Source of the DNA: Opitutaceae bacterium | GTDB lineage: Bacteria; Verrucomicrobiota; Verrucomicrobiia; Opitutales; Opitutaceae | Assembly: GCA_027490995.1 (NCBI GenBank) | Contig: JAIXWY010000013.1 | Coordinates: 1-64,000, forward strand | Reading direction: 5' to 3' | Length of the DNA: 64,000 bases | Shown: positions 8,805-17,943 of the stretch, one piece after another | How positions within the stretch are numbered: the stretch's first letter is position 1 | Layout of the letters: every line of letters begins with the position of its first letter | The notes under the pieces: model-generated | The model's input: only the letters and a program-made list of their open reading frames with translations | What the model was told of the DNA's origin: nothing | The model's database searches: none | Translations under genes and position numbers: made by a program

Positions 8805-10223
8805 TTATGGCCCGTCGTCCTCGAGGAACCGTGGCCGCTGTAGCCCATTGGCGATCACGCTGCCGAGGGCGATGAGGAAGCTCAGCAGTGCGGCGGCGTT
8901 GGCCGCGACCGCCTGGCGAACGGTGGTGGCGGGTGGTTCCTCGAAGCGGAACACCGGCACGCTGGCGTAGAGCCGGGAGAGGTTGTCGGCCGACTGTTCG
9001 GCGAGGGAAGTTCCCGCGTGGGTGCGTAGCGCGTGAGCGAAGCGCCACGCCTGATCCTGAAAAGCCACGGCGCGGGTCGCGTCGGTTCCAGCCAAGCGCT
9101 CCAGAGTGTCCTGAACGGCAGTCGCGGGTGACGCGAAGCGGAGGTCGTGGGCGAAGTCACGGCGTGCCTGCTCCCGATCTCGGAAGGCGTCGCGGACGGG
9201 CGCGTAGGCGGCCATGTCCTCCTCGACCCGCGCGAGCGTGCGTCGCAGCGCCGCGGCGCGATCCTCGCGATCGGCCGTGCTGCGCGTCGGCGGAGTCTGG
9301 CGCCGTGCCTCCTGACGTTCCAGTTCGATGTCCCTCAGGCGGTTGGCGTAGGCGGCGCTCGAAGGTGCCGGATGAAGAAGATCGACGGCCGACGCGAGCA
9401 CCGCGGGCAGCAGGGCGGTGACCCCGAGCCAGATCGCCCCGCAAGCGAGGGCGGCTCCGGCGGCGTGGCGGACGAACACATTGACCGTGAGTGCCACGGC
9501 GATCCAGAAGGCGCCGTAGAGAAGGATCGTCACACCCAGCGCGGCCAGTGCCGGGCCACCTGGGCCGTTCGATCCGGCAAAACCGAGCAAGGGGATCATC
9601 ACGAGGGCCGCGAGTCCAAGCAGCACGGTGGCTCCCAGGGCGATCGCTTTGCCGAAAAACAACACCATCGGCGAGATCGGCTGCGCGAGGAGCAGACGTG
9701 CCGTGCCGCGCTCGCGCTCCCCCGTCCAAAGATCGTAGGTCAGGGCCAGCAGGAAGACCGGCAGCAGGTAGACGATCACGAACGCCAGATCGAATGATCC
9801 CGCGGCGAGAGCGGCCGGGTTGGTGAGGCTAGCCTCCCGCGGCGCGAAGAGCGTCCGCGGACTGACCGGATGGAACCGGACATCGAACGGATACCCGTCC
9901 GCCTGCCCGATGGCCAGCGGTGCCAGGGGCAACAGCGGTAGTGTCGGTTGGTACCACACACCCGCGGAGATGGACCCCTGGCTGAACGTACGGCCAGGTT
10001 GAGCCGCCGCGGCGGTGGCCAGGCGGGCGCGGGAATCTTCGCGTGACTCCTGCAGATCGATCTCGATCTGGCGCAGTGCCTCCGCTCGCTGGTCGGCCCA
10101 GCGTTGCCCGTTCCACGCTGCGTAAAGACAGATGGCGGCGAAGAGCAACGCGAGCACGGGCGTCGCCCGATCTCGGGTCAGGCGGCGTAACTCGTGGCGA
10201 ATGACGGTGAACAACGCGTTCAT
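8805..10223 (-). CDS. ABC-2 type transporter permease (DUF3526-like), second subunit
   Basis: This 472-residue membrane protein has one N-terminal transmembrane helix (LALLFAAICLYAA), a large extracytoplasmic stretch with a helical, charged middle, and a C-terminal block of about five hydrophobic helices. This fits ABC-2 permeases with a DUF3526 region. Its start overlaps the stop of the sister permease by ATGA (10220-10223), so translation is probably coupled. The two permeases and the upstream ATPase should form one exporter. A true start at 10223 is supported by that overlap and by the sister protein's matching N-terminus. Confidence 0.85.
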   Translation of the reverse strand: MNALFTVIRHELRRLTRDRATPVLALLFAAICLYAAWNGQRWADQRAEALRQIEIDLQESREDSRARLATAAAAQPGRTFSQGSISAGVWYQPTLPLLPLAPLAIGQADGYPFDVRFHPVSPRTLFAPREASLTNPAALAAGSFDLAFVIVYLLPVFLLALTYDLWTGERERGTARLLLAQPISPMVLFFGKAIALGATVLLGLAALVMIPLLGFAGSNGPGGPALAALGVTILLYGAFWIAVALTVNVFVRHAAGAALACGAIWLGVTALLPAVLASAVDLLHPAPSSAAYANRLRDIELERQEARRQTPPTRSTADREDRAAALRRTLARVEEDMAAYAPVRDAFRDREQARRDFAHDLRFASPATAVQDTLERLAGTDATRAVAFQDQAWRFAHALRTHAGTSLAEQSADNLSRLYASVPVFRFEEPPATTVRQAVAANAAALLSFLIALGSVIANGLQRPRFLEDDGP

Positions 10224-11635
10224 GAGAGGCGGTGCAGTCGGCCTGCGGTTCCGAGGGCGAAGCCCATCGAAACGACGAGCCAGATCAGGAGGAGGACGCC
10301 GTTGGACCACTGGCGCTGCCACGTTTCGCTAAGGGTGAGCGAGCGTCCGGCGACGCGATCCACCTCTGCGGTGATGTCCGCCACGCGGACCGGGGGGCGG
10401 GGTTGCCCGGGTGGGGACTTGACCACTGCCTGGTTGAGCGCCTGCACGAACGCGTAGCGGTATTGCTCGGCGTCCTGCAAGAATGCCCGGTGGGCCGCGA
10501 AGTCCGTCTCCGCCAGGCCTGCCGACCAGGCCTGAAGCGGGAGGCGAGGGGACAGCGGACTGAGCGCCTGAAGCAACCCAGACTGCCGCTCGTAATTTGT
10601 GAAGAGAGCGTCGAAGTGCTGGCGATACGCCTCGGTGGTGGCGGCCTCGCCGTACTCTAGGGCGAGGCCGCTAAAGTTGACCGGAAGGTCCTCGATCCGG
10701 GTGACGCCGTACTGAGCCATCGCCCTTGCGCGCAGTCGATCCAGCCGGGTGTGGCGAGGATCGTGGCCGTCCAGACCCTCATCGATCGACTCGCTGACTT
10801 GGTTCGCGAAGACGGGGACGGACGGCACCGGGAACACTTGTGCAGAGATCGAAGGGCCGATCCGTGGCAGGAGGAGGACCGCCGCCAACCAGAAGGCGAG
10901 CAGGCTGGCGAGAGCGGGCCGGGCGGAGTGGCAGAGCGCTGACACCCCCAAGGTCAGGGCGAGGAACGTCAGCAGATACGCCGCGTAGCCGATAAGTAGC
11001 AGAGCGAGCCGGACAAAGTCTGACGCGGGCGCGTCGGTCAGCCAAAGGCCCACGCCGCCGCCGAAGCCGAAAAGGCCGAGGACGGCCGAGATGCCGATCC
11101 CGAGGGCGAGGAAGCGCCCCACCATGAGGACCCGCGGATTGACGCCGGCGGCGAGTTCGAGACGCAGCACTTGGCGGGCGGCCTCGCCGGAGAACACCCC
11201 GAAGCCCGCCAGAATGACCAGCACCGGAGCAAAGATCTGCAGGGCCGAGGCCGCGGTGAATGGCACGAACGCGGTGAGGGCGGTGCCGGCGTCGCTGGGT
11301 CGTCCGCTCGCCACGTTCTGTTTGTGGGCCTCAAGGCGCACCATGGAGCCGATGTGGTCGAGCAGACCCGGATCCAAGGACGAAAGCAGCGAGATCGGCT
11401 TGAATGCCGTCCGCCCGAAGTGGGCGGCGCCGTGTGCATCGACCACGCCCTGCCGACTCCAGGCCTCGGCGTCGGCCCGGATGGCCTCCACGCGTTCGAT
11501 GGACCACCGCTGCTGGCGGGCGAGGCCGCTCAGCAACGCCGCGAGCGCGGCGAGGACGAGGGCGATCGCCAACCAGCGCACGCGCTGGTCGCGCAGCGCC
11601 TGCTGCAGCTGATGACGGATGATCGTGGTGAGCAT
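10220..11635 (-). CDS. ABC-2 type transporter permease (DUF3526-like), first subunit
   Basis: This 471-residue protein is built like its downstream neighbour, with a short basic N-terminus (MLTTIIRHQLQQALRD), one TM helix, a ~110-residue external region, then clusters of hydrophobic helices. The two are similar in layout and probably form a heterodimer. The ATPase gene lies 146 bases upstream on the same strand. The export substrate cannot be read from the sequence. The His-rich exported protein at the head of the unit hints at metal handling. Confidence 0.85.
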   Translation of the reverse strand: MLTTIIRHQLQQALRDQRVRWLAIALVLAALAALLSGLARQQRWSIERVEAIRADAEAWSRQGVVDAHGAAHFGRTAFKPISLLSSLDPGLLDHIGSMVRLEAHKQNVASGRPSDAGTALTAFVPFTAASALQIFAPVLVILAGFGVFSGEAARQVLRLELAAGVNPRVLMVGRFLALGIGISAVLGLFGFGGGVGLWLTDAPASDFVRLALLLIGYAAYLLTFLALTLGVSALCHSARPALASLLAFWLAAVLLLPRIGPSISAQVFPVPSVPVFANQVSESIDEGLDGHDPRHTRLDRLRARAMAQYGVTRIEDLPVNFSGLALEYGEAATTEAYRQHFDALFTNYERQSGLLQALSPLSPRLPLQAWSAGLAETDFAAHRAFLQDAEQYRYAFVQALNQAVVKSPPGQPRPPVRVADITAEVDRVAGRSLTLSETWQRQWSNGVLLLIWLVVSMGFALGTAGRLHRLS

Positions 11636-11781
11636 GGGTTCAGTGGGACGACTCCCGTCCAGCCGCAGCCCTCTGTCCAAGTGCCGCGGCGCACGCGGAC
11701 TGCGGGTCGCGAACACGGTTCGAGGCCGCTGGTGCGAGCAGCGCGTCGGGAGATGCGGGTTGGGGACGGGGGTTTTCGTGC

Positions 11782-12483
11782 TTACGCCCGCATGGTCTCG
11801 AGGTAGAGGCGCTCGAGGTCGGCGCCAGACACTTCCTCGGCGGACAATTCGCGGACGAGGCTTCCACGCCGCATGATGCCGACGCGGGTCGCGTCCTCCT
11901 TGGCCCGGAACAGATCGTGCGTCGCCATCAGGATGGCGACCCCTTGACGCCGCAGCCGGGCGAGCAACTGGCTAAACTCATGGCTCGCGCTGGGATCGAG
12001 TCCGCTGGTGGGTTCGTCGAGCAGCAGGGCCTTGGCCTGCTTCGCAAGGGCGATGGCGATACCGACCTTCTGGCGCATGCCTTTCGAAAAGCCGCTGACC
12101 CGGCGCTCGTGCGCCTCGGGCTGTAGCCCGACTTCGCTGAGGAGAGCCCGCAGTTGCTGGGGGGCGTAGTGGTGCCCGCCTAGCTGGGCGAAGTAAGCCA
12201 GGTTCTCCGCGGCGCTGAAGTGGCCGTAGAGATTCACCTGCTCAGGGATGTAGGCGAGGCGTTGCTTGGTTTCCAGCGGGTGGCTGGCGACGTCGAGGCC
12301 ATCGATCGTCACCCGGCCGCCATCGGGCGAGAGGAAGCCGAGGAAGCAGTTGATGGTCGTGGTCTTGCCCGCCCCGTTGGGGCCGAGCAGGGCGTAGAGT
12401 TCGCCCGGGGCGACGGAGAGGTCGAGGGCGTGTAGCGCGACGGTGGATCCGTAGCGCTTGTGGAGTTTTTCTGCGTAAAGCAT
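11782..12483 (-). CDS. ABC transporter ATP-binding protein
   Basis: This 233-residue ATPase has Walker A (GPNGAGKTT, residues ~36-44), the Q-loop replaced by an IPEQ motif, a signature-like FSKGMRQK, Walker B (ALLLDEPTSGLDP) and the switch His in MATHD. It powers the two permeases downstream. The family is the ABC-2 export group (CcmA/NosF-like). The ATG at 12483 places the family's usual start. An upstream in-frame codon at 12585 adds 34 Pro/Arg-rich residues and was rejected. Confidence 0.93.
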   Translation of the reverse strand: MLYAEKLHKRYGSTVALHALDLSVAPGELYALLGPNGAGKTTTINCFLGFLSPDGGRVTIDGLDVASHPLETKQRLAYIPEQVNLYGHFSAAENLAYFAQLGGHHYAPQQLRALLSEVGLQPEAHERRVSGFSKGMRQKVGIAIALAKQAKALLLDEPTSGLDPSASHEFSQLLARLRRQGVAILMATHDLFRAKEDATRVGIMRRGSLVRELSAEEVSGADLERLYLETMRA

Positions 12484-12655
12484 GAAGGAAGGGTGCGGGC
12501 GGGAGGGCTGGCGGTTCATTCGGGCAGGCGGCCGGACGTTCGGCACGGGGAGGAACGGTCGCCGGGTGCGTCCGCGCAGGAGCACGGACTCATCGCGCGG
12601 CCGAACGCAGTTCAGGGCGGCCCCAGCAGGGCCGCGCCGAACGATCAGACGGAAC

Positions 12656-13114
12656 TCAAGCCCACCGCGGGGGACCGCAGCTGGGCGCCGGCCATGCTAG
12701 GGGCGTCCGATCCGGCTTCCGGTCGACCAAAGGGGTCTGCCCCGAGGGTGCAGCCACACTTCGCGGGTCGGCGAGGATCTGCGGATTAAAGGGATCGGTG
12801 GCTCCCGCGGCAAATCGCACGACCGCGCAGCCCGGATCGTCACAGACTGCGCCAGATCCCTCTCCCTCTTGGCCGCAGCCGTGGCTGGAGGTGTCGTCTC
12901 CCTGGTGATGACACGCATGATCGCCGCGCGCGTCGTCATCATGCGTATGCTCGCTGTGCGCGTGCGTGGCGGCAGACGCGGCGGCGTGGAGTCCGACGTG
13001 CGACGAGGGATCAACCGCCAGCCAACTGAGGGCCAAAATCAAGCCCACCGCCCCGAGCGCGACCACCCGCCGCAGGCAGCGGAAGGCACGCAGCGAGGTG
13101 TGACCGTTTGGCAT
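12656..13114 (-). CDS. Exported histidine-rich protein, probable metal binder
   Basis: This 152-residue protein has an N-terminal hydrophobic segment (VVALGAVGLILALSWLA, ~17-33) that serves as signal or anchor. A His/Asp/Cys-rich stretch follows at ~50-95 (HAHSEHTHDDD, HACHHQ, SHGCG), then a Cys pair (CDDPGC) and a Pro-rich tail. Such a composition binds Zn, Cu or Ni in many exported proteins, but no named family is certain. It precedes an ABC exporter by 172 bases on the same strand, so a role in metal sensing or trafficking next to that exporter is inferred. Confidence 0.6.
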   Translation of the reverse strand: MPNGHTSLRAFRCLRRVVALGAVGLILALSWLAVDPSSHVGLHAAASAATHAHSEHTHDDDARGDHACHHQGDDTSSHGCGQEGEGSGAVCDDPGCAVVRFAAGATDPFNPQILADPRSVAAPSGQTPLVDRKPDRTPLAWPAPSCGPPRWA

Positions 13115-13390
13115 CGGGGTGAAACCTCATCCTTTTGTGAGCGTCGTCAAGCTCTCCCTACGCCGCCCGCTGCCGCCGACGGTGCCGGCTGAACCAGCCC
13201 TTGGCCCCGAGGCTTGGCCGTCGCGCCTCGGCGCGCGCGGCTAGTCCGCCCGGGGCGAAGCAGGACCAAAACGGAGCATCTCACCGCGAGCCGTCGGCCA
13301 ACGAGGTTCGGGTCCAGGCTCTTTCACGGTGACGGTCTCAGGCGGGAACGAAATCTCCGGCGTGCCGAGCGTCGCATGCGACGACCCGCC

Positions 13391-14962
13391 TCAGTCGGTG
13401 GTCGGCGGCCGGACGGGCGCACGTTCCGGCGGCTCGGCCGGGAAGGTGAGCAGGATGCCGGAGCGCACGACGGCGGCGATGCGGCGGGAATTGCGGATGT
13501 CGTCGAGCGGATTGGCGTCGAGGAGGACGAGGTCGGCGAGACGCCCCGGGGCGATTTCGCCGAGTTCGGAGGACAGGTTGATGGCGCGGGCGTTGTTCCG
13601 CGTCGCGGCGATCAAGACCGCCGCCGGCGGCACACCGGACTCGACCATGAGTTCAAGCTCCTGGTGAAAGGAGTATCCGGGAGGCACATACGGAAAGGGG
13701 GCGTCGGTGCCGACGAGGAGTTGGACTCCGGAGCGGTGGAGCAGCCCGGTGAGTTCCTGCAGCTTCGCGAACTGCCGCCGGCGCAGCGCCTGCGTCTCCG
13801 GGCTGGCTCCGGCGTGATGCGCGAGGGAGTCCCAGTACTCGACGAGGCGGCGCGGGGTGCGCTGGAGGTCCGGGTGCTCGCGGGTTTCGGGGGTGTCGCT
13901 GAGCAGCATCCAGCTGCGGTAGACGATGAGGGTCGGATTGACCATGACCCCGTTGCGGGCGAACGCGGTGATCAGCTCCGTCGCCCGCGGGTGCGCGTAG
14001 TCGGTCTTGACCTGTTCCTCGAGGATCTTCCTCCGCAGGCTCTCCACCGCCATGACGGACAGGTGCGTGCGCTCGTCACGCAGAAGCCACTCGGGGACCT
14101 CCGGGGGCGTGAGGAAATTGAAGACCGACTCGATGTGCTCGACGCTGTCGATGCCGTCTTCAATCGCGTCGAGCGGGTGATACCTCCGCAGGTGGGCGGT
14201 GGCCCAGCGGCCGTGGCGGTGGGCTTCGTGAATGATCGCCGATCCGATCCGGCGATCCATCCCGACGTAGATCTTGAAGGTCTGCACGCCGAGTTCAGCC
14301 ATCGAGGCAACGAACGGTGGCACCTGTTCAGGGTCGGTGATCGCGAGACTCACGCCCGCGTGGTACGGGGGTAACTTGTCGAAGAGCGGGCTGGCCATCA
14401 CCAGCCGTGGGGCGCGGTCGGGGTGTTCCTCGCTGTAGGCTCGGACCCGGAGTTGCACGTCGATCGTGTCGCCGGTGGCGCGGAGCGTCGTGATGCCGTT
14501 GCGGAGGTAATCAGGCAGAATTTCCTCAACGGACACCCCGGCCTGCGGGAGCAGGTGCGAGACGTGGGAGTGGCCGTCGATGAAACCTGGCAGGAGGAAA
14601 CGGCCGGTGCCGTCGACTTCGATCGCGCCCTCGGGCGGCGTCACCGTACCTCCGGGCGGGATGACGGCGACGATGCGGCCCTCTTGGGTCACCACCGCTG
14701 CGCTCGGGGTGAAGGCTCCGTCTTGGAACACGGCGGCCCGACGGATCACCAGGGGCGGCGGCGGTGCCAGCAGAGGGGGCGGCGGGGTGGCCTGCGGCGG
14801 CGGTGACGGGAGGGGCATGGTCGACGAGGGCGGCGCGGCCCTGGTGTCCGCGGTGGCGGAGTCTCCCGCTGCGAACATCGCCGGCACCCATCCCACTGCC
14901 AAGGCCGCGGTCGCGAACGCGGCAATCCATGCAGCCCGGCCACGCCCGTTGCGAATCCTCAT
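13391..14962 (-). CDS. Secreted amidohydrolase family protein
   Basis: This 523-residue protein has a signal peptide (~1-32), a Pro/Ala-rich linker (~40-72) and then an amidohydrolase barrel. Metal ligands are visible as HSH in DGHSHVSH, a Lys in FKIYVG, His in TAHLRR, His in SVEHIES and Asp in VGTDAPF. The C-terminal LGEIAPGRLADLVLL is typical of imidazolonepropionase/prolidase-like members. The substrate is not evident, and exported members often act on dipeptides. It is a single gene on its own strand, with no obvious partner. Confidence 0.85.
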   Translation of the reverse strand: MRIRNGRGRAAWIAAFATAALAVGWVPAMFAAGDSATADTRAAPPSSTMPLPSPPPQATPPPPLLAPPPPLVIRRAAVFQDGAFTPSAAVVTQEGRIVAVIPPGGTVTPPEGAIEVDGTGRFLLPGFIDGHSHVSHLLPQAGVSVEEILPDYLRNGITTLRATGDTIDVQLRVRAYSEEHPDRAPRLVMASPLFDKLPPYHAGVSLAITDPEQVPPFVASMAELGVQTFKIYVGMDRRIGSAIIHEAHRHGRWATAHLRRYHPLDAIEDGIDSVEHIESVFNFLTPPEVPEWLLRDERTHLSVMAVESLRRKILEEQVKTDYAHPRATELITAFARNGVMVNPTLIVYRSWMLLSDTPETREHPDLQRTPRRLVEYWDSLAHHAGASPETQALRRRQFAKLQELTGLLHRSGVQLLVGTDAPFPYVPPGYSFHQELELMVESGVPPAAVLIAATRNNARAINLSSELGEIAPGRLADLVLLDANPLDDIRNSRRIAAVVRSGILLTFPAEPPERAPVRPPTTD

Positions 14963-15160
14963 GCCCCATCACAGCCAGATTCGCGACGGACTGTAAACAG
15001 GAAGCGGGTGATCGTTTCCTTGTCGGCCGGGGGTGGCGTGTCCGGTGGCTCCGGGTGGTTCACCGGGGGGCGGGCAGGCCCCCGCAGCAAGAGAACCCGA
15101 AGTGATCAGGTTCGGGTTGCCCTGGTTTGACGGACAGTGGACCGGGGATGAGAAACTCGG

Positions 15161-15601
15161 TCACCGCCGCGTTCGGAAATACCTGCGCGAGCCGGCGAGG
15201 GGAACTCCGAAGAGGAGGAGCATCGCCACGTTGAGCAGCACGTTTCCCCAGACGCCGTGCGCGATGGAAAACGTGGTGTCGATGATGAACCACCCGCCGA
15301 GCGGCAGCGCGAGGTTAGACCAAGCGGAGGGATCGCCGGATGCAAACGGTCCCCGGGCGATCATGATGATGGCGATCATCCAACCCGCCATCACCGCGCC
15401 GATGATGCCATTGGCGAAACGGATGTACGCCACCACAGACTCAGGAGCGTGGGCAGGGCTCGCGGGCTGATGATAGTAGATGACGTTGAAGAACTGCTCG
15501 CCCAGCGAAGGGGCCAGCAGCAGGACGGCGCTGAGGCCAAGCACGGTCGCCGCCGCCGCCTGGATCAGGCGCGACCAGAAGACGAGGGGGGTGGGGCGCA
15601 T
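15161..15601 (-). CDS. Small integral membrane protein of unknown function
   Basis: This 146-residue protein has four predicted membrane helices (~8-30, ~62-84, ~98-118 and ~119-137). There are no cofactor or catalytic motifs that I recognise. A conserved-looking periplasmic loop (VIYYHQP) lies between helices 1 and 2. It stands alone between the amidohydrolase and a divergent SDR gene. Confidence 0.6.
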   Translation of the reverse strand: MRPTPLVFWSRLIQAAAATVLGLSAVLLLAPSLGEQFFNVIYYHQPASPAHAPESVVAYIRFANGIIGAVMAGWMIAIIMIARGPFASGDPSAWSNLALPLGGWFIIDTTFSIAHGVWGNVLLNVAMLLLFGVPLAGSRRYFRTRR

Positions 15602-15764
15602 GCCTGGAGGTAACTTCGGAGGGTCGCGGCAGGCAATCCACGATGGCGAATGGATCGACGTGGCACGTGGTCGGGCAAAGGCCTTACTTCGCTCCGGCGT
15701 CTGCGGGCTCGCCTCGCGCGATGCGGGCGGCTAGCGTTCGCGGGCAATCCGATCCCTTTTCCCG

Positions 15765-16538
15765 ATGAATCTCCAACTCTCCGGTCAGACGGTGGCGGTG
15801 GTGGGTGCAGCCCGCGGAATTGGTCGCGCGATGGTCACGGCGTTTCACGCCGAGGGGTGCCGGGTCGTTGGCTTTGATCGCGCGGGTCCGGAGCTGGCGC
15901 TTCCGGTGGGCGTGGAATGGGTGACCGGGGATGCGACGCTCGCTGATGATGTCGCCCGGTTCGTCGCTGCCTGCGACGAGACCGATCACTTGGTCTTCTG
16001 CGTCGGCGCGGGCTCGGGCAAGGCGGGTTTTCCGTTCTGGAACCTCTCTCCGGCGGATTGGCCGCGGGTTCTCGAACTGAACTTAGTTTCCGCCGTGCTG
16101 GCCGCCCACGCGTTCGCGCCGAACTTCGCCCGCCGCCGCCGCGGCTCGCTTCTCTTCCTCGTCTCGGTCGCGGGTCAGGTCGGCTCGCCGACCGATCCGC
16201 CTTACAGCGCGGCCAAGGCGGGGCTCATCAACTTCGTGCACTGCGCGGCCCGCGACTTTGCCCCGTACGGGGTGCGCGTGAATGCGCTCTCGCCCGGAAT
16301 GGTGAAGACCGAGCTGAACCAGTCAGTGTGGGAGGCAGTCCAGCGCACCCTGCCGCCGGCTGAGCGGCGGGACTACGCCTCTTGGGCGGAGGACAAGATC
16401 CGGCGGATCTCTCCGCTCGGGCGTTGGCAGACGGCCGAGGAGTGTGCCGCGCTGGCGGCGTTCCTCGCTTCGGACCACGCGCGTAGCATCACCGGCCAGA
16501 CCCTGAACGTGGACGGCGGCCAGGTGATGCACGCCTGA
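15765..16538 (+). CDS. Short-chain dehydrogenase/reductase
   Basis: This 257-residue classical SDR binds NAD(P)(H) in a Rossmann fold (GAARGIG at ~15-21). It has the catalytic Ser (in SVAGQVG) and the YSAAK Tyr-Lys pair. The NG motif that is usually NNAG reads FCVGAG, so the Asn of the tetrad is changed. The C-terminus ends in the common GQTLNVDGG. The substrate cannot be told. It has no operon partner on either side. Confidence 0.88.
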   Translation: MNLQLSGQTVAVVGAARGIGRAMVTAFHAEGCRVVGFDRAGPELALPVGVEWVTGDATLADDVARFVAACDETDHLVFCVGAGSGKAGFPFWNLSPADWPRVLELNLVSAVLAAHAFAPNFARRRRGSLLFLVSVAGQVGSPTDPPYSAAKAGLINFVHCAARDFAPYGVRVNALSPGMVKTELNQSVWEAVQRTLPPAERRDYASWAEDKIRRISPLGRWQTAEECAALAAFLASDHARSITGQTLNVDGGQVMHA

Positions 16539-16963
16539 GCGCGGCCATCGGCAGTTCCCGAAAAAGGCGGGCGTGGCGGCAGAGGTTCCGCAGCGCGGCA
16601 AAGGGCAAAGCCTGACCCCTTTTCAGCTGGTTGACCTCTTTTCAGCTGGTCGGACCGACGGGCTGGATCGACGTCTCCACCGGGGGGCTAGGCATTGGTC
16701 GCGGGTTCCGACCCACGCTTGGCAGACCGCGCAGCAAGGTGCCGAGGAGTGGGCTGGCCCTTAATGGGGGCTCTTTTCGCTGGGCGGGGAGGCATGCTTG
16801 GGAGGGGCTGAGGGGGATGCACTACGTCGAGAGTTACCAAGGAGTCTCTGGGTTCCGTCACCGCACTGCAGTCGTCGTCATGCCGTGGGCGCGACGGGAG
16901 CGAGTAGGCGTCGCTGGCCGACCTGGCTTGACGCAAGACTCGCCTGAGTCTTGGTTGAGACTC
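16539..16963. other. Intergenic region with REP-like and tandem repeats
   Basis: These 425 bases separate the SDR gene from the antitoxin-like gene. The only structure I see is the repeat block at 16600-16650. An open frame from 16631 runs into the antitoxin, but its first 111 residues look non-coding. Confidence 0.5.
16600..16650. repeat. REP-like hairpin followed by a 19-bp tandem repeat
   Basis: AAAGGGCAAAGCCTGACCCCTTT (16600-16622) can fold with AAAGGG against CCCTTT. Motifs of this kind recur in REP sequences tied to RAYT transposases, in my recollection. Overlapping it, a 19-base unit TGACCCCTTTTCAGCTGGT (16613-16631) is repeated head to tail at 16632-16650 with one change (C to T). 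Confidence 0.5.
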
Positions 16964-17191
16964 ATGCAGACGTTCAGGATCTCCGAGGCAAAACGGAACT
17001 TCGGGAAGCTCTTCGCGCGGGCGAAGAGAGGGGAGGTCGTCGTGCTCCAGAATGGCTCCGACTTCATGCAACTGGTGCCATTCGTGCTGCCCGAGCCGGT
17101 GCCGCTCCGGCCGGTGGGATATTTCCAGCCGTCCGACGAGGAGATCGCCCGGATTAACGCGGCACCCGCCGACTCTGGTCCACTGCGATGA
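16964..17191 (+). CDS. Phd/YefM-type antitoxin-like protein
   Basis: This 75-residue protein starts MQTFRISEAKRNFGKLFARAK, with a helix and the GEVVVLQNG turn typical of the Phd/YefM N-terminal DNA-binding fold. The C-terminal part (~50-75) would be the toxin-binding tail. Antitoxins of this type neutralise a partner and repress their own promoter. A MazF/PemK-like protein follows 151 bases downstream on the same strand. The gap is unusually long for a toxin-antitoxin operon. The ATG at 16964 gives the family's start. Confidence 0.7.
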   Translation: MQTFRISEAKRNFGKLFARAKRGEVVVLQNGSDFMQLVPFVLPEPVPLRPVGYFQPSDEEIARINAAPADSGPLR

Positions 17192-17342
17192 GGCGCCGTT
17201 GCCCCTTCGGACTCCGGATCCCTTTCCGCGTCGACGGGCGGTCGGTGGCCGGGAGGATTCGTGCGTCCGAGGACCCAAACCGAGGAAGGTCGAGATCGGA
17301 GACCTCCTGCGTTAGGGCGTCGACAGACGGCCGCAGATCCCG

Positions 17343-17699
17343 ATGAAGAATCGTCACGGCGTGGAACTCCATCCTTGGTCGGTCGTGTGGCTGCGGTTTC
17401 GTCCGACGGATCGAGACCTGCATCCCGCAGTCATTCTGTCGAATGAGGAGTACTGTGCGGATCCCCGGATTCTGCGGGTGAACGTGCTGCACGGAACCAA
17501 GGTGTCGCCGGGGAGTCCCGCCCGCGCACATCAGGTTCTGCTCAATGGCGCAGAGGGTCTGGATTTCCTGACCGCGGTCGATTGTGGGTATGTGTACGCG
17601 GTCAACAAGGACGACATCGAGGCGGACATCGGGACGGTGGGCGCAGAGCGCCGCCGGGCGCTCAAGCGAAAGATCATCGAGGTGCTGCGCCTCATGTGA
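17343..17699 (+). CDS. PemK/MazF-like protein, possible toxin
   Basis: This 118-residue protein resembles the PemK/MazF barrel. It has an early V-V-W-L-R-F strand, R-D-L-H-P-A-V-I-L-S (compare the RPxVVLS motif of MazF) and a strand with L-R-V-N-V-L-H-G-T-K. Toxins of this fold are usually mRNA endonucleases. The match is partial, because the Arg of RPxVVLS is replaced by His. It follows the antitoxin-like gene, and the two may be a pair. Confidence 0.55.
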   Translation: MKNRHGVELHPWSVVWLRFRPTDRDLHPAVILSNEEYCADPRILRVNVLHGTKVSPGSPARAHQVLLNGAEGLDFLTAVDCGYVYAVNKDDIEADIGTVGAERRRALKRKIIEVLRLM

Positions 17700-17943
17700 G
17701 GCTCTGCTGCGCGGTTGAGGCCTCATGGGTCCCTTTGGGGTCGCGTGGCACGTTTCACCGGATGCGGATGGGTCGCCTCCTCGTCGTGGCCGGTTCGCTC
17801 GGGCCGAGTCGCGGAATCCGATTGTCCCCGTGGAGCAAGTCCGGTCTCGCGGGTCGGAGGTGCGCTGAAGGCTCGGCCTCAGCGACGCCGGCGCGAGGGC
17901 GCCGGAGCGCGGGTGCGCATGGACTCCCGGTCGCCGCTTGCCG

